DNA from: Hyphomicrobiaceae bacterium
GTDB taxonomy: Bacteria > Pseudomonadota > Alphaproteobacteria > Rhizobiales > Xanthobacteraceae
NCBI GenBank assembly: GCA_021324465.1
Contig: JAJPJB010000016.1
Coordinates: 1 to 64,000, forward strand
DNA: 64,000 bases
Direction of reading: 5' to 3'
Numbering within the stretch: the stretch's first letter is position 1; the number at the start of each line of letters is the position of its first letter. The notes below the pieces were generated by a model that was given only the letters and a program-made list of their open reading frames with translations, had not been told where the DNA came from and made no database searches. Position numbers and translations under genes: made by a program. Below, in pieces: positions 35,835-44,295 of the stretch.

Positions 35835-36776
35835 ATGACAGGACAGTCAGCAAGCAGCCCCTTATTGCGCATCGGCTCACGCGGGTCACCCCTGGCGCTG
35901 GTGCAGGCGCGCGCCGTGCAGGAGCGCCTTGCCAAGGCGGGCGGCCTCGACCCGGCGCGGATCGAGATCGTGGTGATCCGCACCATCGGCGATAAGATTC
36001 AGGATCGGCCGCTCGCACAAGCCGGCGGCAAAGGCCTGTTCACCAAGGAGATCGAGGAGGCGCTGCTCGAAGGCGTGATCGATCTTGCCGTGCATTCGTC
36101 GAAGGACATGGCGACGGTTTTGCCGGCGGGCCTCGTGCTTTCGGCCTTCCTGCCGCGCGAGGATCCGCGCGATGCGTTTATCGGCCGGCGCGCCAAGACA
36201 TTGTACGATTTGCCCGCTGGCGCCGTCCTCGGCACGGCCTCGTTGCGGCGGCAGGCGTTGGCCCGGCATTGGCGGCCGGATCTGAAGGTCGTGCCGCTGC
36301 GCGGCAATGTCGAGACGCGCCTGCGCAAGCTGGAGAGCGGCGAATGCGACGCGACCATCCTCGCGCTCGCTGGCTTGAAGCGGCTTACCCTTCTCGACGT
36401 GGCGACGTCCATTCTCGACATCGATGAATTTGTTCCGGCGGTCGGGCAAGGCGCGATCGGCATTGAGACGCGCGAGGACGATACTACGACGCGCACGCTG
36501 GCGGCCGCGATCAATGATGCCGACACCGCCACCGCGCTCGCCGCCGAGCGCGCCTTTCTTGCCGTGCTTGAGGGCTCTTGTCGCACGCCGATTGCCGGCC
36601 ATGCGCGCGTCGATGGCGAGCGCGTTCGCTTGCGCGGCTTGATCGCGAAGACCGATGGCAGCGCAGTTCTCGACGTTTGGCGCCAGGACAACCGCGACGA
36701 AGCGGCCAGGCTCGGCGCCGAGGCAGGCCGTGATCTGAAAGCGCGCGCCGGCACGGATTTTTTCGTCGGAGGCTGA
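35835..36776 (+). CDS. hemC: hydroxymethylbilane synthase
   Basis: A 313-residue porphobilinogen deaminase that builds hydroxymethylbilane from four porphobilinogens on a dipyrromethane cofactor. Visible are [14 protein letters not shown], the catalytic aspartate in [30 protein letters not shown], and the cofactor-attachment Cys249 in [13 protein letters not shown]. The ATG at 35835 is preferred, but an in-frame ATG at 35826 is possible; GGGTGG lies between them. The next gene hemD starts 3 nt after the stop. The start lies only 20 bp from the tsaD start. Confidence 0.96.
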   Translation: MTGQSASSPLLRIGSRGSPLALVQARAVQERLAKAGGLDPARIEIVVIRTIGDKIQDRPLAQAGGKGLFTKEIEEALLEGVIDLAVHSSKDMATVLPAGLVLSAFLPREDPRDAFIGRRAKTLYDLPAGAVLGTASLRRQALARHWRPDLKVVPLRGNVETRLRKLESGECDATILALAGLKRLTLLDVATSILDIDEFVPAVGQGAIGIETREDDTTTRTLAAAINDADTATALAAERAFLAVLEGSCRTPIAGHARVDGERVRLRGLIAKTDGSAVLDVWRQDNRDEAARLGAEAGRDLKARAGTDFFVGG

Positions 36777-36779
36777 ACC

Positions 36780-37487
36780 GTGCGCATTCTGCTGACGCGA
36801 CCTGCAGGCGACGCGCAGCGCACAGCGGCCGCGTTGCGCGCGCGCGGTCACGAGGCGATCGTGGCGCCGTTGCTCGATATCGAGATAATCGCTGACGCCG
36901 AATTGGGTGCCGGCCCTTGGTCGGCGGTCCTGGTGACAAGTGCGAACGCAGTGCGTGCGATCGGCGATCATCGGCAACGCGGCGCATTGCAGCAAACGCC
37001 TGTCTTCACGGTGGGCGATCGCACGGCGCAGGCGATGCGCGACGTCGGCTTTAGTGACGTGACCTCCGCGGGCGGCAGTGTGAGCGATCTCGCCAAGCTC
37101 GTGGCGGCGCGCTTCAAGCCGCCGGCGCGGCTGCTTTACCTTGCCGGCGAACAGCGTTCCGGCGATCTCGCGGGCGTGCTGCGCGCGCAGAATTTCGTTG
37201 TGCAAACGGCGTTGGTATATCGCGCAGTCGTCCTCGAAACGCTGCCAAAGCTCGCCGGCGATGCCCTATCGACGGGACTTGATGCCGTCCTGCATTTTTC
37301 GCGCCGCAGCGCCGAAGCCTATGTGAATGCGGCGCGCAATGCCGGGCTGTTCAACGCCGCCCTGGTCGGACCCGCCCATTTTTGTCTATCCGACCGGGTC
37401 GCCGAGCCGCTGCGCCATGCCAATGCCGCCAATATCCAGATTGCAGCGCGGCCGGACGAAGCCGCATTGATCGCGCTTTGTGGCTGA
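36780..37487 (+). CDS. hemD: uroporphyrinogen-III synthase
   Basis: A 235-residue protein starting at GTG. The fold is recognised from the opening ILLTRPAGDAQRTAAALRARG, VTSANAVRAI, TVGDRTAQAMRDVGF and LYLAGEQRSGDLAGVL, and the late VLHFSRRSAEAY helix. It closes hydroxymethylbilane to uroporphyrinogen III. HemD sequences are poorly conserved, but position directly after hemC makes the call firm. Confidence 0.93.
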   Translation: MRILLTRPAGDAQRTAAALRARGHEAIVAPLLDIEIIADAELGAGPWSAVLVTSANAVRAIGDHRQRGALQQTPVFTVGDRTAQAMRDVGFSDVTSAGGSVSDLAKLVAARFKPPARLLYLAGEQRSGDLAGVLRAQNFVVQTALVYRAVVLETLPKLAGDALSTGLDAVLHFSRRSAEAYVNAARNAGLFNAALVGPAHFCLSDRVAEPLRHANAANIQIAARPDEAALIALCG

Positions 37488-37586
37488 TTAAGCCTTATTC
37501 CACTGTCTTTGCCGACTATCCGACATGTTGCCGCTGTGCCGGCGCCGTACTATGCCGGAGACCAGAACAGGATCCGCAAAGTGGAG

Positions 37587-37613
37587 ACCGGTTTTCCGAG
37601 GAGATCATGCTCC
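37587..37613. repeat. dispersed ggttttccg / atcatgctcc element
   Basis: accggttttccg followed by gatcatgctcc lies in the 158-bp gap between hemD and mic60. The same two modules recur near 56.27 and 58.07 kb. The element interrupts an otherwise tightly packed operon. Confidence 0.5.
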
Positions 37614-37645
37614 ATCAAAACGCTTGAGCCGGCTTCAGGAACACC

Positions 37646-38866
37646 ATGACGGGCGAGTCAGACAGCACATCGGGCCGGCGGCCGCCGACGATCGAGCTTA
37701 AGGCGACCGAGGTCGAAGAGCCGAAGGCCGACACCGCGCGCCCGCGCGAGGAGGCGACGGCAGGCAGGTCCAGTGCCGAGACCGGAGAGCAAGCGGCCGC
37801 GGCGCAAGCGCGCGCAGAGCCAAAAGCGGCGGCGCGATCGCGAGGCCGCCTGCTGTTCCACGGCATGAGCGCGGCGATCGGAGCGATCGTCGCCGCCGTC
37901 GTGCTTGTCGGCCTTTGGCTCGCCAGCTTTACCCTTGCGCGCAACGTTATCACGTCGCCGCCGCCGAAAGGCGCGGCGACCGACGCCGCCAGTGCCGAAC
38001 TCTCCGCGCGGCTCGACAGGATTGAGCGCGCCATCCAGGCGCAACGGCCCGAAACAGTGCCGCCGGAGCTGGCCAGGCGAATAACGGCGCAGGACGCGCA
38101 GACCAGAGCGCTCAACGATACGCTGAATGCGTTGAATCGGCGGCTCGACGCCATCGCCGCCAATGCGCAGACGGCGCAGAACCAAGCCGCCGCCGCAATA
38201 TCGGCGGCGGATGCGGTAAAAAGCGCCGGCCAAAGCAATGCGCAGCGCAGCGACATTGATGCGCTGGTTAGCCGGATCGCGGCGGTGGAAAGCGCGGTCA
38301 AGACGCTGTCCGACGCGGTGGCGCATCCGACAGCCAGTCCCGATCCGGCGGCGCGCCTGACCATTGCCGCGCAAGCGCTGCGCGGTGCGCTCGAACGCGG
38401 CGCGGCTTATGACCCTGAATTGAAAGCCGTGCAGGCGCTCGGCGCCGATCACGATGCAACAGCTGCGCTCGCGCCCTTTGCCGCGACCGGACTGCCGCAA
38501 GCCGATACGCTGGCGCACGAGCTCGGCCGCCTGGTGCCGGCCTTGCAGCAGGCCACCCAACCGGCGTCCACCGACCACAGCTTCCTCGGCCGCCTGCAGG
38601 CCACTGCGAAAAAACTCGTGCGTATCACGCCGGTCGACGCACCGCCGGGCAATGATCCAACCTCTGTCATCACCCGGATCAGCGTCGATGCGGAGCGCGG
38701 CGATATTCCAGCTGCGCTTAAGGACGTGGCCGCACTGCCCGAAGCTGCAAAGTCGCTGACTGCCGATTGGGTCAAGAAAGCGCAGGCGCGCGAGGCCGCG
38801 CTGGCGGCGAGCCGGAAAATCGCGCTGGATGCGCTCGCTGCCTTGAGCGACCCGGCCGCGCAATGA
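37646..38866 (+). CDS. mitofilin (Mic60)-family inner membrane protein
   Basis: A 406-residue protein with a charged N-terminal tail and one membrane helix at about residues 75-98 (GAIVAAVVLVGLWLASFTLA). A long coiled coil with ARLDRIERAIQAQ follows, and then a C-terminal helical mitofilin-like domain (about 255-400) including the LARLTIAAQALRGALERG-type and LGRLVPALQQA segments. Alphaproteobacterial Mic60 homologues sit between hemD and hemY, exactly as here, and shape intracytoplasmic membranes. The stop overlaps the hemY start as ATGA. Identification rests largely on architecture and context. Confidence 0.82.
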   Translation: MTGESDSTSGRRPPTIELKATEVEEPKADTARPREEATAGRSSAETGEQAAAAQARAEPKAAARSRGRLLFHGMSAAIGAIVAAVVLVGLWLASFTLARNVITSPPPKGAATDAASAELSARLDRIERAIQAQRPETVPPELARRITAQDAQTRALNDTLNALNRRLDAIAANAQTAQNQAAAAISAADAVKSAGQSNAQRSDIDALVSRIAAVESAVKTLSDAVAHPTASPDPAARLTIAAQALRGALERGAAYDPELKAVQALGADHDATAALAPFAATGLPQADTLAHELGRLVPALQQATQPASTDHSFLGRLQATAKKLVRITPVDAPPGNDPTSVITRISVDAERGDIPAALKDVAALPEAAKSLTADWVKKAQAREAALAASRKIALDALAALSDPAAQ

Positions 38867-40458
38867 TCCGCGTCATCGTTTTTCTCATCATCGTCGGCGC
38901 ACTCGCGCTCGGTGTCGCGTGGCTCGCCGATCGACCGGGCGACGTCGTCATCACCTGGCAGGGGCTGCGCATCGAGACTTCGTTGATGGTGCTGGGCGCG
39001 GCGCTGCTTGCCGCGGTGGTTGCTCTGTTAATTGTCTTCAGCCTTGTCCGCGCAATCGTGCGCTCGCCATTTGCGCTTTCGCGCATGCTGCGCCGGCGGC
39101 GCGGCGTGCACGCTTACCAGGCGATCTCGAACGGCCTGATCGCCGTCGGCGCCGGCGACATCGCCGCCGCGAACAGATTCGCGGCGCGTGTGAATCGGAT
39201 CGCGCCCGGCGAGCCGCTGGCGCTCTTGCTCCGCGCCCAGGCGGCGCAGCTCTCCGGCGATCGCGAAGCCGCCGAACGCGTGTTCCGCGACATGGCGAGC
39301 CGCGAGGACACCAAGGCGCTCGGCCTGCACGGCCTCTTCATCGAGGCGCGACGCCGCGACGATGCCGCGAGCGCGCGCGCGCTCGCCGAGGAAGCCGCGC
39401 GCACGGCGCCGTCTTTGGGGTGGGCCAACCGCGCGGTGCTCGAGTTCCGCTGCGCCGCCGGCGATTGGGGCGGAGCCCTGGCGCTGCTCGATGGCAGCAG
39501 GAACACGCTCGACAGAGCCAGCTTCCGCCGCCAGCGCGCGGTGCTGCTCACCGCTCAGGCACTGGCGCTCGAAAATACCGACCGCGATAGCGCCAAGGAC
39601 CTGGCGCTCGAAGCGCAAAAACTTGCGCCGACGCTGGTGCCGGCGGCGGTTCTCGCCGCGCGCCTGCTGGCTGAAAGCGGTTCGCCGCGTCAGGCGAGCC
39701 GCATCATCGACAGAGCCTGGCGCGCCAATCCGCATCCTGAATTGGCGCAAGCCTATGCCGAGCTTCGCTATGGCGACGCCGCGCGCGATCGCCTCAGGCG
39801 TATCGAAAGCCTGGCCAAGCAGGCGCCCGGCAATATCGAAGGCGCGCTCGCGGTGGCGCGCGCGGCGATCGACGCGCAGGAATTCGGCAAAGCCCGCGCC
39901 GCGCTCGCGCCTTATCTCGAGGCGCCGACCAAGCGCGTGTGTTTGCTGACGGCGAGGCTCGAGCGCGCCGAGCGCAACGACGAAGGCCGCGCCCGCGAAT
40001 GGACCGCGCGTGCCGTGAATGCCGCGCCCGATCCGGCCTGGACGGCCGATGGCTATGTCTCCGATCACTGGCTGCCGGTCTCTCCGGTCACCGGACGGAT
40101 CGACGCTTTCGAATGGCGCGTGCCGCTTTCGGGCGTGCTGACTGCGCCCGTGATCGAGCCTGAGCTGGACGCGGGCGGCACCATGGTCGCTGCGCCGCAG
40201 CCGCAGCCGGAAACTGCAGCGCCTGCCGGCGCTGCGAATGCCGCTGTGGCGCCTGCGCCCGCCGTGCCGCCGCAAGCCCAAGCGGAAACCGAATCCGAGC
40301 CGCTGCCGGAGACCAAGGTCGAGTCCAAGCCGGACATTGATCCCGAGCCGATCATCCCGCTGGTCCACGCCCCGGACGATCCCGGGCCGGACGGCGTCGA
40401 CGACAGCGAGCCGGCCCCGGCCGCCTCGGACCACGGCTGGCGCAAGATTTTCGGCTAA
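38863..40458 (+). CDS. hemY: HemY N-terminal-domain / TPR inner membrane protein
   Basis: A 531-residue protein with two N-terminal membrane helices (residues about 1-20 and 40-62) and the HemY_N signature RGVHAYQAISNGLIAVGAGD. TPR units follow up to about residue 400, then an acidic Pro/Glu/Ala-rich tail ending HGWRKIFG. HemY is a heme-cluster protein of unclear biochemical role; it is not the protoporphyrinogen oxidase called HemY in Gram-positives. The ATG is in a 4-bp overlap with mic60. Last gene of hemC-hemD-mic60-hemY. Confidence 0.9.
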   Translation: MIRVIVFLIIVGALALGVAWLADRPGDVVITWQGLRIETSLMVLGAALLAAVVALLIVFSLVRAIVRSPFALSRMLRRRRGVHAYQAISNGLIAVGAGDIAAANRFAARVNRIAPGEPLALLLRAQAAQLSGDREAAERVFRDMASREDTKALGLHGLFIEARRRDDAASARALAEEAARTAPSLGWANRAVLEFRCAAGDWGGALALLDGSRNTLDRASFRRQRAVLLTAQALALENTDRDSAKDLALEAQKLAPTLVPAAVLAARLLAESGSPRQASRIIDRAWRANPHPELAQAYAELRYGDAARDRLRRIESLAKQAPGNIEGALAVARAAIDAQEFGKARAALAPYLEAPTKRVCLLTARLERAERNDEGRAREWTARAVNAAPDPAWTADGYVSDHWLPVSPVTGRIDAFEWRVPLSGVLTAPVIEPELDAGGTMVAAPQPQPETAAPAGAANAAVAPAPAVPPQAQAETESEPLPETKVESKPDIDPEPIIPLVHAPDDPGPDGVDDSEPAPAASDHGWRKIFG

Positions 40459-40517
40459 CGCACCGCCACCGCGCGGGCATTGCGGCCTTGCCGCTTCGCC
40501 TGCATACTTGGCATGAA

Positions 40518-40530
40518 CTATAGTGCATAG
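40518..40530. promoter_or_regulatory. putative BoxR operator before boxR
   Basis: ctatagtgcatag, a near-palindrome centred on TGCA, ends 10 nt before the chosen boxR start and just upstream of its AGGA site. Another tgcata is at 40501. The core TATA(A/G)TGCATA recurs twice upstream of boxC. BoxR/BzdR regulators are known to bind TGCA-containing operators, so autoregulation is likely. Confidence 0.5.
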
Positions 40531-40540
40531 GACCTTGCCG

Positions 40541-41485
40541 GTGCCCACCGCAAAGCCGAAGAGCCGCCCCAAGGCCGCGCCGCCCGCGCCGAGTGACCGC
40601 GCCGCCATGGCGGCGTTTCTTGCCCGCATCGGCAACGAAGTGCGGCGGCAGCGTGCCAAGCGCGGTATGACGCGCCGACAGCTTGCGCTGGCGTCCGAGA
40701 CCTCCGAGCGTTATCTGGCGCAGATCGAAAGCGGCGCCGGCAATCCCTCCGCGAGCGTCTTGCGCGCGATTGCGCTTGCCTTTGACCTTCCCGCCGCGGC
40801 GTTGTTGCCGGATGTGGGTACAGACAGCGCAGCGCTCGCTCGCATTCTTGATCTGCTCGCGCAGGTGCCGGAAAGCGAGCTACCGCACATCGCCAAGCTG
40901 ATCGAGGCGCGCATCGCGCGGCCGGGCCCGGCCGGACCCGAGCGGGCGCAGCGCATTGCCCTCGTCGGGTTGCGCGGCGCCGGCAAATCGACGCTCGGGC
41001 GCAGGCTGGCCGAGCACCTCGGCTGTCCGTTCATCGAGCTCGATCGCGTCGTCGAGGAAGACTATGGCGCCCGTATTCCCGATCTGATCGAGATGGCCGG
41101 CACAGCGACGTTTCGGCGCCATGAGCGCAGCGCGCTTGAGCGTGTCATCGCCGCGCACGCGGCGGCGGTGATCACCACCGCCGGCGGCATTGTCGCCAGC
41201 CGCGAGACTTATGCATTGCTGCTCCGCCGCAGCCACACCATCTGGATCAAGGCGCGGCCGGACGATCACATGAGCCGGGTGATGGCGCAAGGTGACTTTC
41301 GGCCGATGGCGCAGAACCGCGCCGCGATGGCCGATCTCGTCGCAATTCTTGACGCCCGCCGCGCCGATTATGCGCGCGCCGAAGCCGAGCTTGATACTTC
41401 AGGCGATACGATCGAGGCGAGCTTTGCCAAGCTGTTGCGCATTGTCACAAAGTTGATCGGGCCGCAGGCCAAGATGGATCGATGA
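40541..41485 (+). CDS. boxR: BoxR/BzdR-type regulator: HTH fused to shikimate-kinase-like domain
   Basis: A 314-residue two-domain regulator. An XRE-type helix-turn-helix occupies residues about 28-85 (QLALASETSERYLAQIESG). A linker follows, then a shikimate-kinase-like domain from about 138 with the P-loop GLRGAGKST. In this family the kinase-like domain senses benzoyl-CoA and releases the HTH from DNA. The GTG at 40541 is chosen because AGGA lies 8 nt upstream; a GTG at 40523 would place the start inside the putative operator. It is followed by the hydrolase in a 4-bp ATGA overlap. It should control the downstream box genes. Confidence 0.92.
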   Translation: MPTAKPKSRPKAAPPAPSDRAAMAAFLARIGNEVRRQRAKRGMTRRQLALASETSERYLAQIESGAGNPSASVLRAIALAFDLPAAALLPDVGTDSAALARILDLLAQVPESELPHIAKLIEARIARPGPAGPERAQRIALVGLRGAGKSTLGRRLAEHLGCPFIELDRVVEEDYGARIPDLIEMAGTATFRRHERSALERVIAAHAAAVITTAGGIVASRETYALLLRRSHTIWIKARPDDHMSRVMAQGDFRPMAQNRAAMADLVAILDARRADYARAEAELDTSGDTIEASFAKLLRIVTKLIGPQAKMDR

Positions 41486-42327
41486 CAAGTCCGGCGATGC
41501 TTGCCGACCAAGGCTTTCTCGACATTGCGCCGTTGCGGCTCGAATACCGCATGATCGGGCCGCGGCCCGACACGGCGCCGACCATCGTCATGCTGCACGA
41601 GGGGCTCGGCAGCGTCGCGCTGTGGAATTCGTTTCCCGATGCGATCGCCAAAGCCACCGGCGCGGGCGTCTTTGCCTATTCGCGCGCCGGCTACGGCAAG
41701 TCGCCGCCGGGAAAAATGCCGCGCACGACTTCGTTCCTCGACGAGGAGGCGCGCGAAGTGTTGCCGCGCGTGCTCGCCGCGATCGGCTTTCGGCGCGGGC
41801 TTTTGCTCGGCCACAGCGACGGCGCTTCGATCGCGGCGATCTACGCCGGCAGCATCCAGGATCATCGCGTGCGCGGCCTCGTTCTGATCGCACCGCATTT
41901 CTTCACCGAGGAAAAGGGCCTCGCGGAGATCCGCCGCGCCGGCAAATCTTTCGCGACCGGCGCGCTGCGCGAGCGGTTGGCGCCCTGGCACGCCGATGTC
42001 GATGCCGCGTTCCGCTCCTGGAACGAGCCGTGGCTGCATCCGGATTTCGAGAAATGGGATATCACCGAGGCGCTCGGCTACATCCGTGTGCCGATCCTGG
42101 TCGTGCAGGGCGACGAGGATCAATACGGCACGCTGCGCCAAGTCGAGGTCGTGCAGGAAGAATGCTTTTGCCCGGTCGAGACCGCGATATTGCCCGGCAT
42201 CCGCCACGTGCCCTATCGCGAAGCGCCGGACCTGACCCTTAAGACGGTCAGCGCGTTTATCAATCGCTTGCTGCGCGATCACCATGAGGCGGAGCTGCCG
42301 GCCAAATCCGGCATTGCCGCGTCATGA
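41482..42327 (+). CDS. alpha/beta hydrolase of the box cluster
   Basis: A 281-residue alpha/beta hydrolase. The nucleophile is Ser112 in LLGHSDGASIA, MLHEGLGS forms the oxyanion hole region, and a C-terminal GIRHVPY carries the catalytic His; the acid probably lies in VQGDEDQYG. Genes of this type accompany boxR in other alphaproteobacteria and betaproteobacteria and may hydrolyse a lactone or stray CoA thioester, but the function is unproven. Translationally coupled to boxR by ATGA. Confidence 0.85.
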   Translation: MTSPAMLADQGFLDIAPLRLEYRMIGPRPDTAPTIVMLHEGLGSVALWNSFPDAIAKATGAGVFAYSRAGYGKSPPGKMPRTTSFLDEEAREVLPRVLAAIGFRRGLLLGHSDGASIAAIYAGSIQDHRVRGLVLIAPHFFTEEKGLAEIRRAGKSFATGALRERLAPWHADVDAAFRSWNEPWLHPDFEKWDITEALGYIRVPILVVQGDEDQYGTLRQVEVVQEECFCPVETAILPGIRHVPYREAPDLTLKTVSAFINRLLRDHHEAELPAKSGIAAS

Positions 42328-42377
42328 ATTATAATGCATAATACGACAGATCGTGCGGTCGATATGCATTATAATAC
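42328..42377. promoter_or_regulatory. inverted pair of putative BoxR operators before boxC
   Basis: attataatgcataatac at 42328-42344 and gatatgcattataatac at 42361-42377 carry the core TATAATGCATA in opposite orientations about 30 bp apart, immediately downstream of the hydrolase stop and about 45 bp before boxC. The A/T richness contrasts with the surrounding sequence. They probably mark an internal regulated promoter for boxC-boxB. Confidence 0.6.
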
Positions 42378-42419
42378 AATCGAAACGCGAAGAGCCCCTG
42401 GGGAGGCCGGAGGCACGTC

Positions 42420-44159
42420 ATGGTCGCTGAAATGGGCGCAAAGAGTACCGTGCAAGCGCGCGATACCGACCATCGCAGTCTTGCAAATGGCAAATTGGCA
42501 AACGGCAAGGACCGCATCGATTTCCAGACCGAGCCCTCCCGCTATCGGCACTGGAAGCTTGCCGTGGACGGCGACGTCGCCACGCTCACCATGGATGTCG
42601 ACGAAAAGGCCGGCCTGTTCGAAGGCTACGATCTGAAGCTCAATTCCTACGATCTCGGCGTCGACATCGAACTTGCCGATGCGCTCGAGCGGCTGCGCTT
42701 CGAATATCCGCAGGCGCGCGCGCTGGTGCTGCGCTCGGCCAAGCCGCGGGTGTTTTGCGCCGGCGCCAATATTCGCATGCTGGGGAGCGCGAGCCATGCG
42801 CACAAGGTTAATTTCTGCAAATTCACCAACGAGACGCGCAATGGGATCGAAGACCTGAGCGAAAATTCCGGTATCAAGTCGATCTGCGCCATCAACGGCA
42901 CGGCGGCCGGCGGCGGCTATGAGCTTGCGCTCGCAACCGACTACATCATGCTGATCGACGACGGCTCGGCCGCGGTGTCGCTGCCGGAACTGCCGCTGCT
43001 TGCGGTGCTGCCCGGCACCGGCGGGCTGACGCGGATTTCCGACAAGCGCAGAGTGCGCCGCGACCTCGCCGACGTGTTCTGCACCACCGAAGAAGGCGTC
43101 AAAGGCAAGCGCGCGGTCGACTGGCGACTGGTCGACGCCGTCGTCCCCGGCTCGAAATTCGACCAGGCCATTGCGGCGCGCGCCGAGGAATTTGCCGCGC
43201 AATCGCCGCGTGCGGGTACGGGCCCCGGCATAAAGCTGTCACCGCTGAAACGACGCTTTGCGGCCGACAGCGTGGAATACGCGACGCTCTCGGTCGAATT
43301 CCAGCGCGCGGAGCGCATCGCGACGGCGAGCCTGCGCGGTCCGACCGCGCCGCCGCCGCACAGCGCCGAGGCGATGGTGGCGCAGGGCGCGGATTTCTGG
43401 CCGCTAAAACTCGCACGCGAGCTCGACGATGCGATCCTGCACATCCGGCTCAACGAGCTCGACACGGCCGCCATCGTGTTCAAATCCGACGGCGACCCGG
43501 TCCAGGTGCTCGCTTACGATCAATTCCTCGACGCCAACAAGGATCACTGGCTCGCCCGCGAGATCCGGCATTTGTGGAAGCGCGTGCTCAAGCGCGTCGA
43601 CCTTACCTCACGCTCGCTGGTCACGCTGATCGAGCCGGGCTCGTGCTTTGCCGGCACGCTCGCCGAACTGCCGTTGGCGAGTGACAGGTCCTACATGCTG
43701 ATCGGCCTGCGCGAGGGCGACAACAAAGAGCCGGCTGCTATGGCGCTTGCCGACGTCAATTTCGCCGCCTATCCGATGTCGAACGGACTGACGCGGCTCG
43801 GCTGCCGGTTTTTGGCGGATCCGGGTCAAGTCGAAGCGGCAAAAGCCGAGCGCGGCAAAATGCTTGATGCCGAAGCGGCGCAAAAGCTCGGCCTTGTCAC
43901 TTTCGCGCTCGACGACATCGACTGGGACGAAGTGCGCGTGTTTCTGGAAGAGCGCGCGAGCTTTTCGCCAGACGGACTGACCGGACTCGAAGCCAATCTG
44001 CGCTTTGCCGGGCCTGAGACCATGGAATCGAAGATATTCGCGCGGCTCACCGCCTGGCAGAACTGGATCTTCCAGCGTCCCAATGCCGTCGGCGAAGAAG
44101 GCGCGCTCAAGCGTTATGGAACCGGGCAGAAGCCGCTATTTGATACGAGAAGAGTATGA
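42420..44159 (+). CDS. boxC: 2,3-epoxybenzoyl-CoA dihydrolase
   Basis: A 579-residue two-part crotonase-fold enzyme that hydrolytically opens the 2,3-epoxybenzoyl-CoA ring to dihydrosemialdehyde-CoA plus formate. Visible are RVFCAGANIRML, AINGTAAGGGYELALATDY and LPELPLLAVLPGTGGLTR in the first crotonase unit, with a second, degenerate unit after residue about 300. The first 35 residues or so are a hydrophilic extension. A GGAGG site lies 8 nt upstream of the ATG. The product would feed boxD-type dehydrogenation, for which no gene is present here. Confidence 0.94.
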   Translation: MVAEMGAKSTVQARDTDHRSLANGKLANGKDRIDFQTEPSRYRHWKLAVDGDVATLTMDVDEKAGLFEGYDLKLNSYDLGVDIELADALERLRFEYPQARALVLRSAKPRVFCAGANIRMLGSASHAHKVNFCKFTNETRNGIEDLSENSGIKSICAINGTAAGGGYELALATDYIMLIDDGSAAVSLPELPLLAVLPGTGGLTRISDKRRVRRDLADVFCTTEEGVKGKRAVDWRLVDAVVPGSKFDQAIAARAEEFAAQSPRAGTGPGIKLSPLKRRFAADSVEYATLSVEFQRAERIATASLRGPTAPPPHSAEAMVAQGADFWPLKLARELDDAILHIRLNELDTAAIVFKSDGDPVQVLAYDQFLDANKDHWLAREIRHLWKRVLKRVDLTSRSLVTLIEPGSCFAGTLAELPLASDRSYMLIGLREGDNKEPAAMALADVNFAAYPMSNGLTRLGCRFLADPGQVEAAKAERGKMLDAEAAQKLGLVTFALDDIDWDEVRVFLEERASFSPDGLTGLEANLRFAGPETMESKIFARLTAWQNWIFQRPNAVGEEGALKRYGTGQKPLFDTRRV

Positions 44160-44295
44160 GGACGGACGACAGAACGACAAAAACGGACGACAGGACGGCA
44201 AAAGATGCAAGACGGATGGTGACCGTGCGCCGAACGATTCTTATCCGTCGCCCGTCGTCGGTCACCCATAATTGGCCTCCGAGCAGGAGTGAGAC
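44160..44295. repeat. tandem repeat and stem between boxC and boxB
   Basis: Two 20-bp units starting acggacgacag (44162 and 44183) stand in tandem, followed by ggtgacc and a matching ggtcacc further on that could pair around a loop of about 40 nt. The spacer may modulate translation or transcript processing between boxC and boxB. Confidence 0.4.

Noticed and set aside
39028-40659. 543-codon minus-strand frame opposite hemY
   Set aside because: The opposite strand encodes HemY in an operon with a 4-bp overlap. The antisense product is low-complexity Arg/Ala/Gly.
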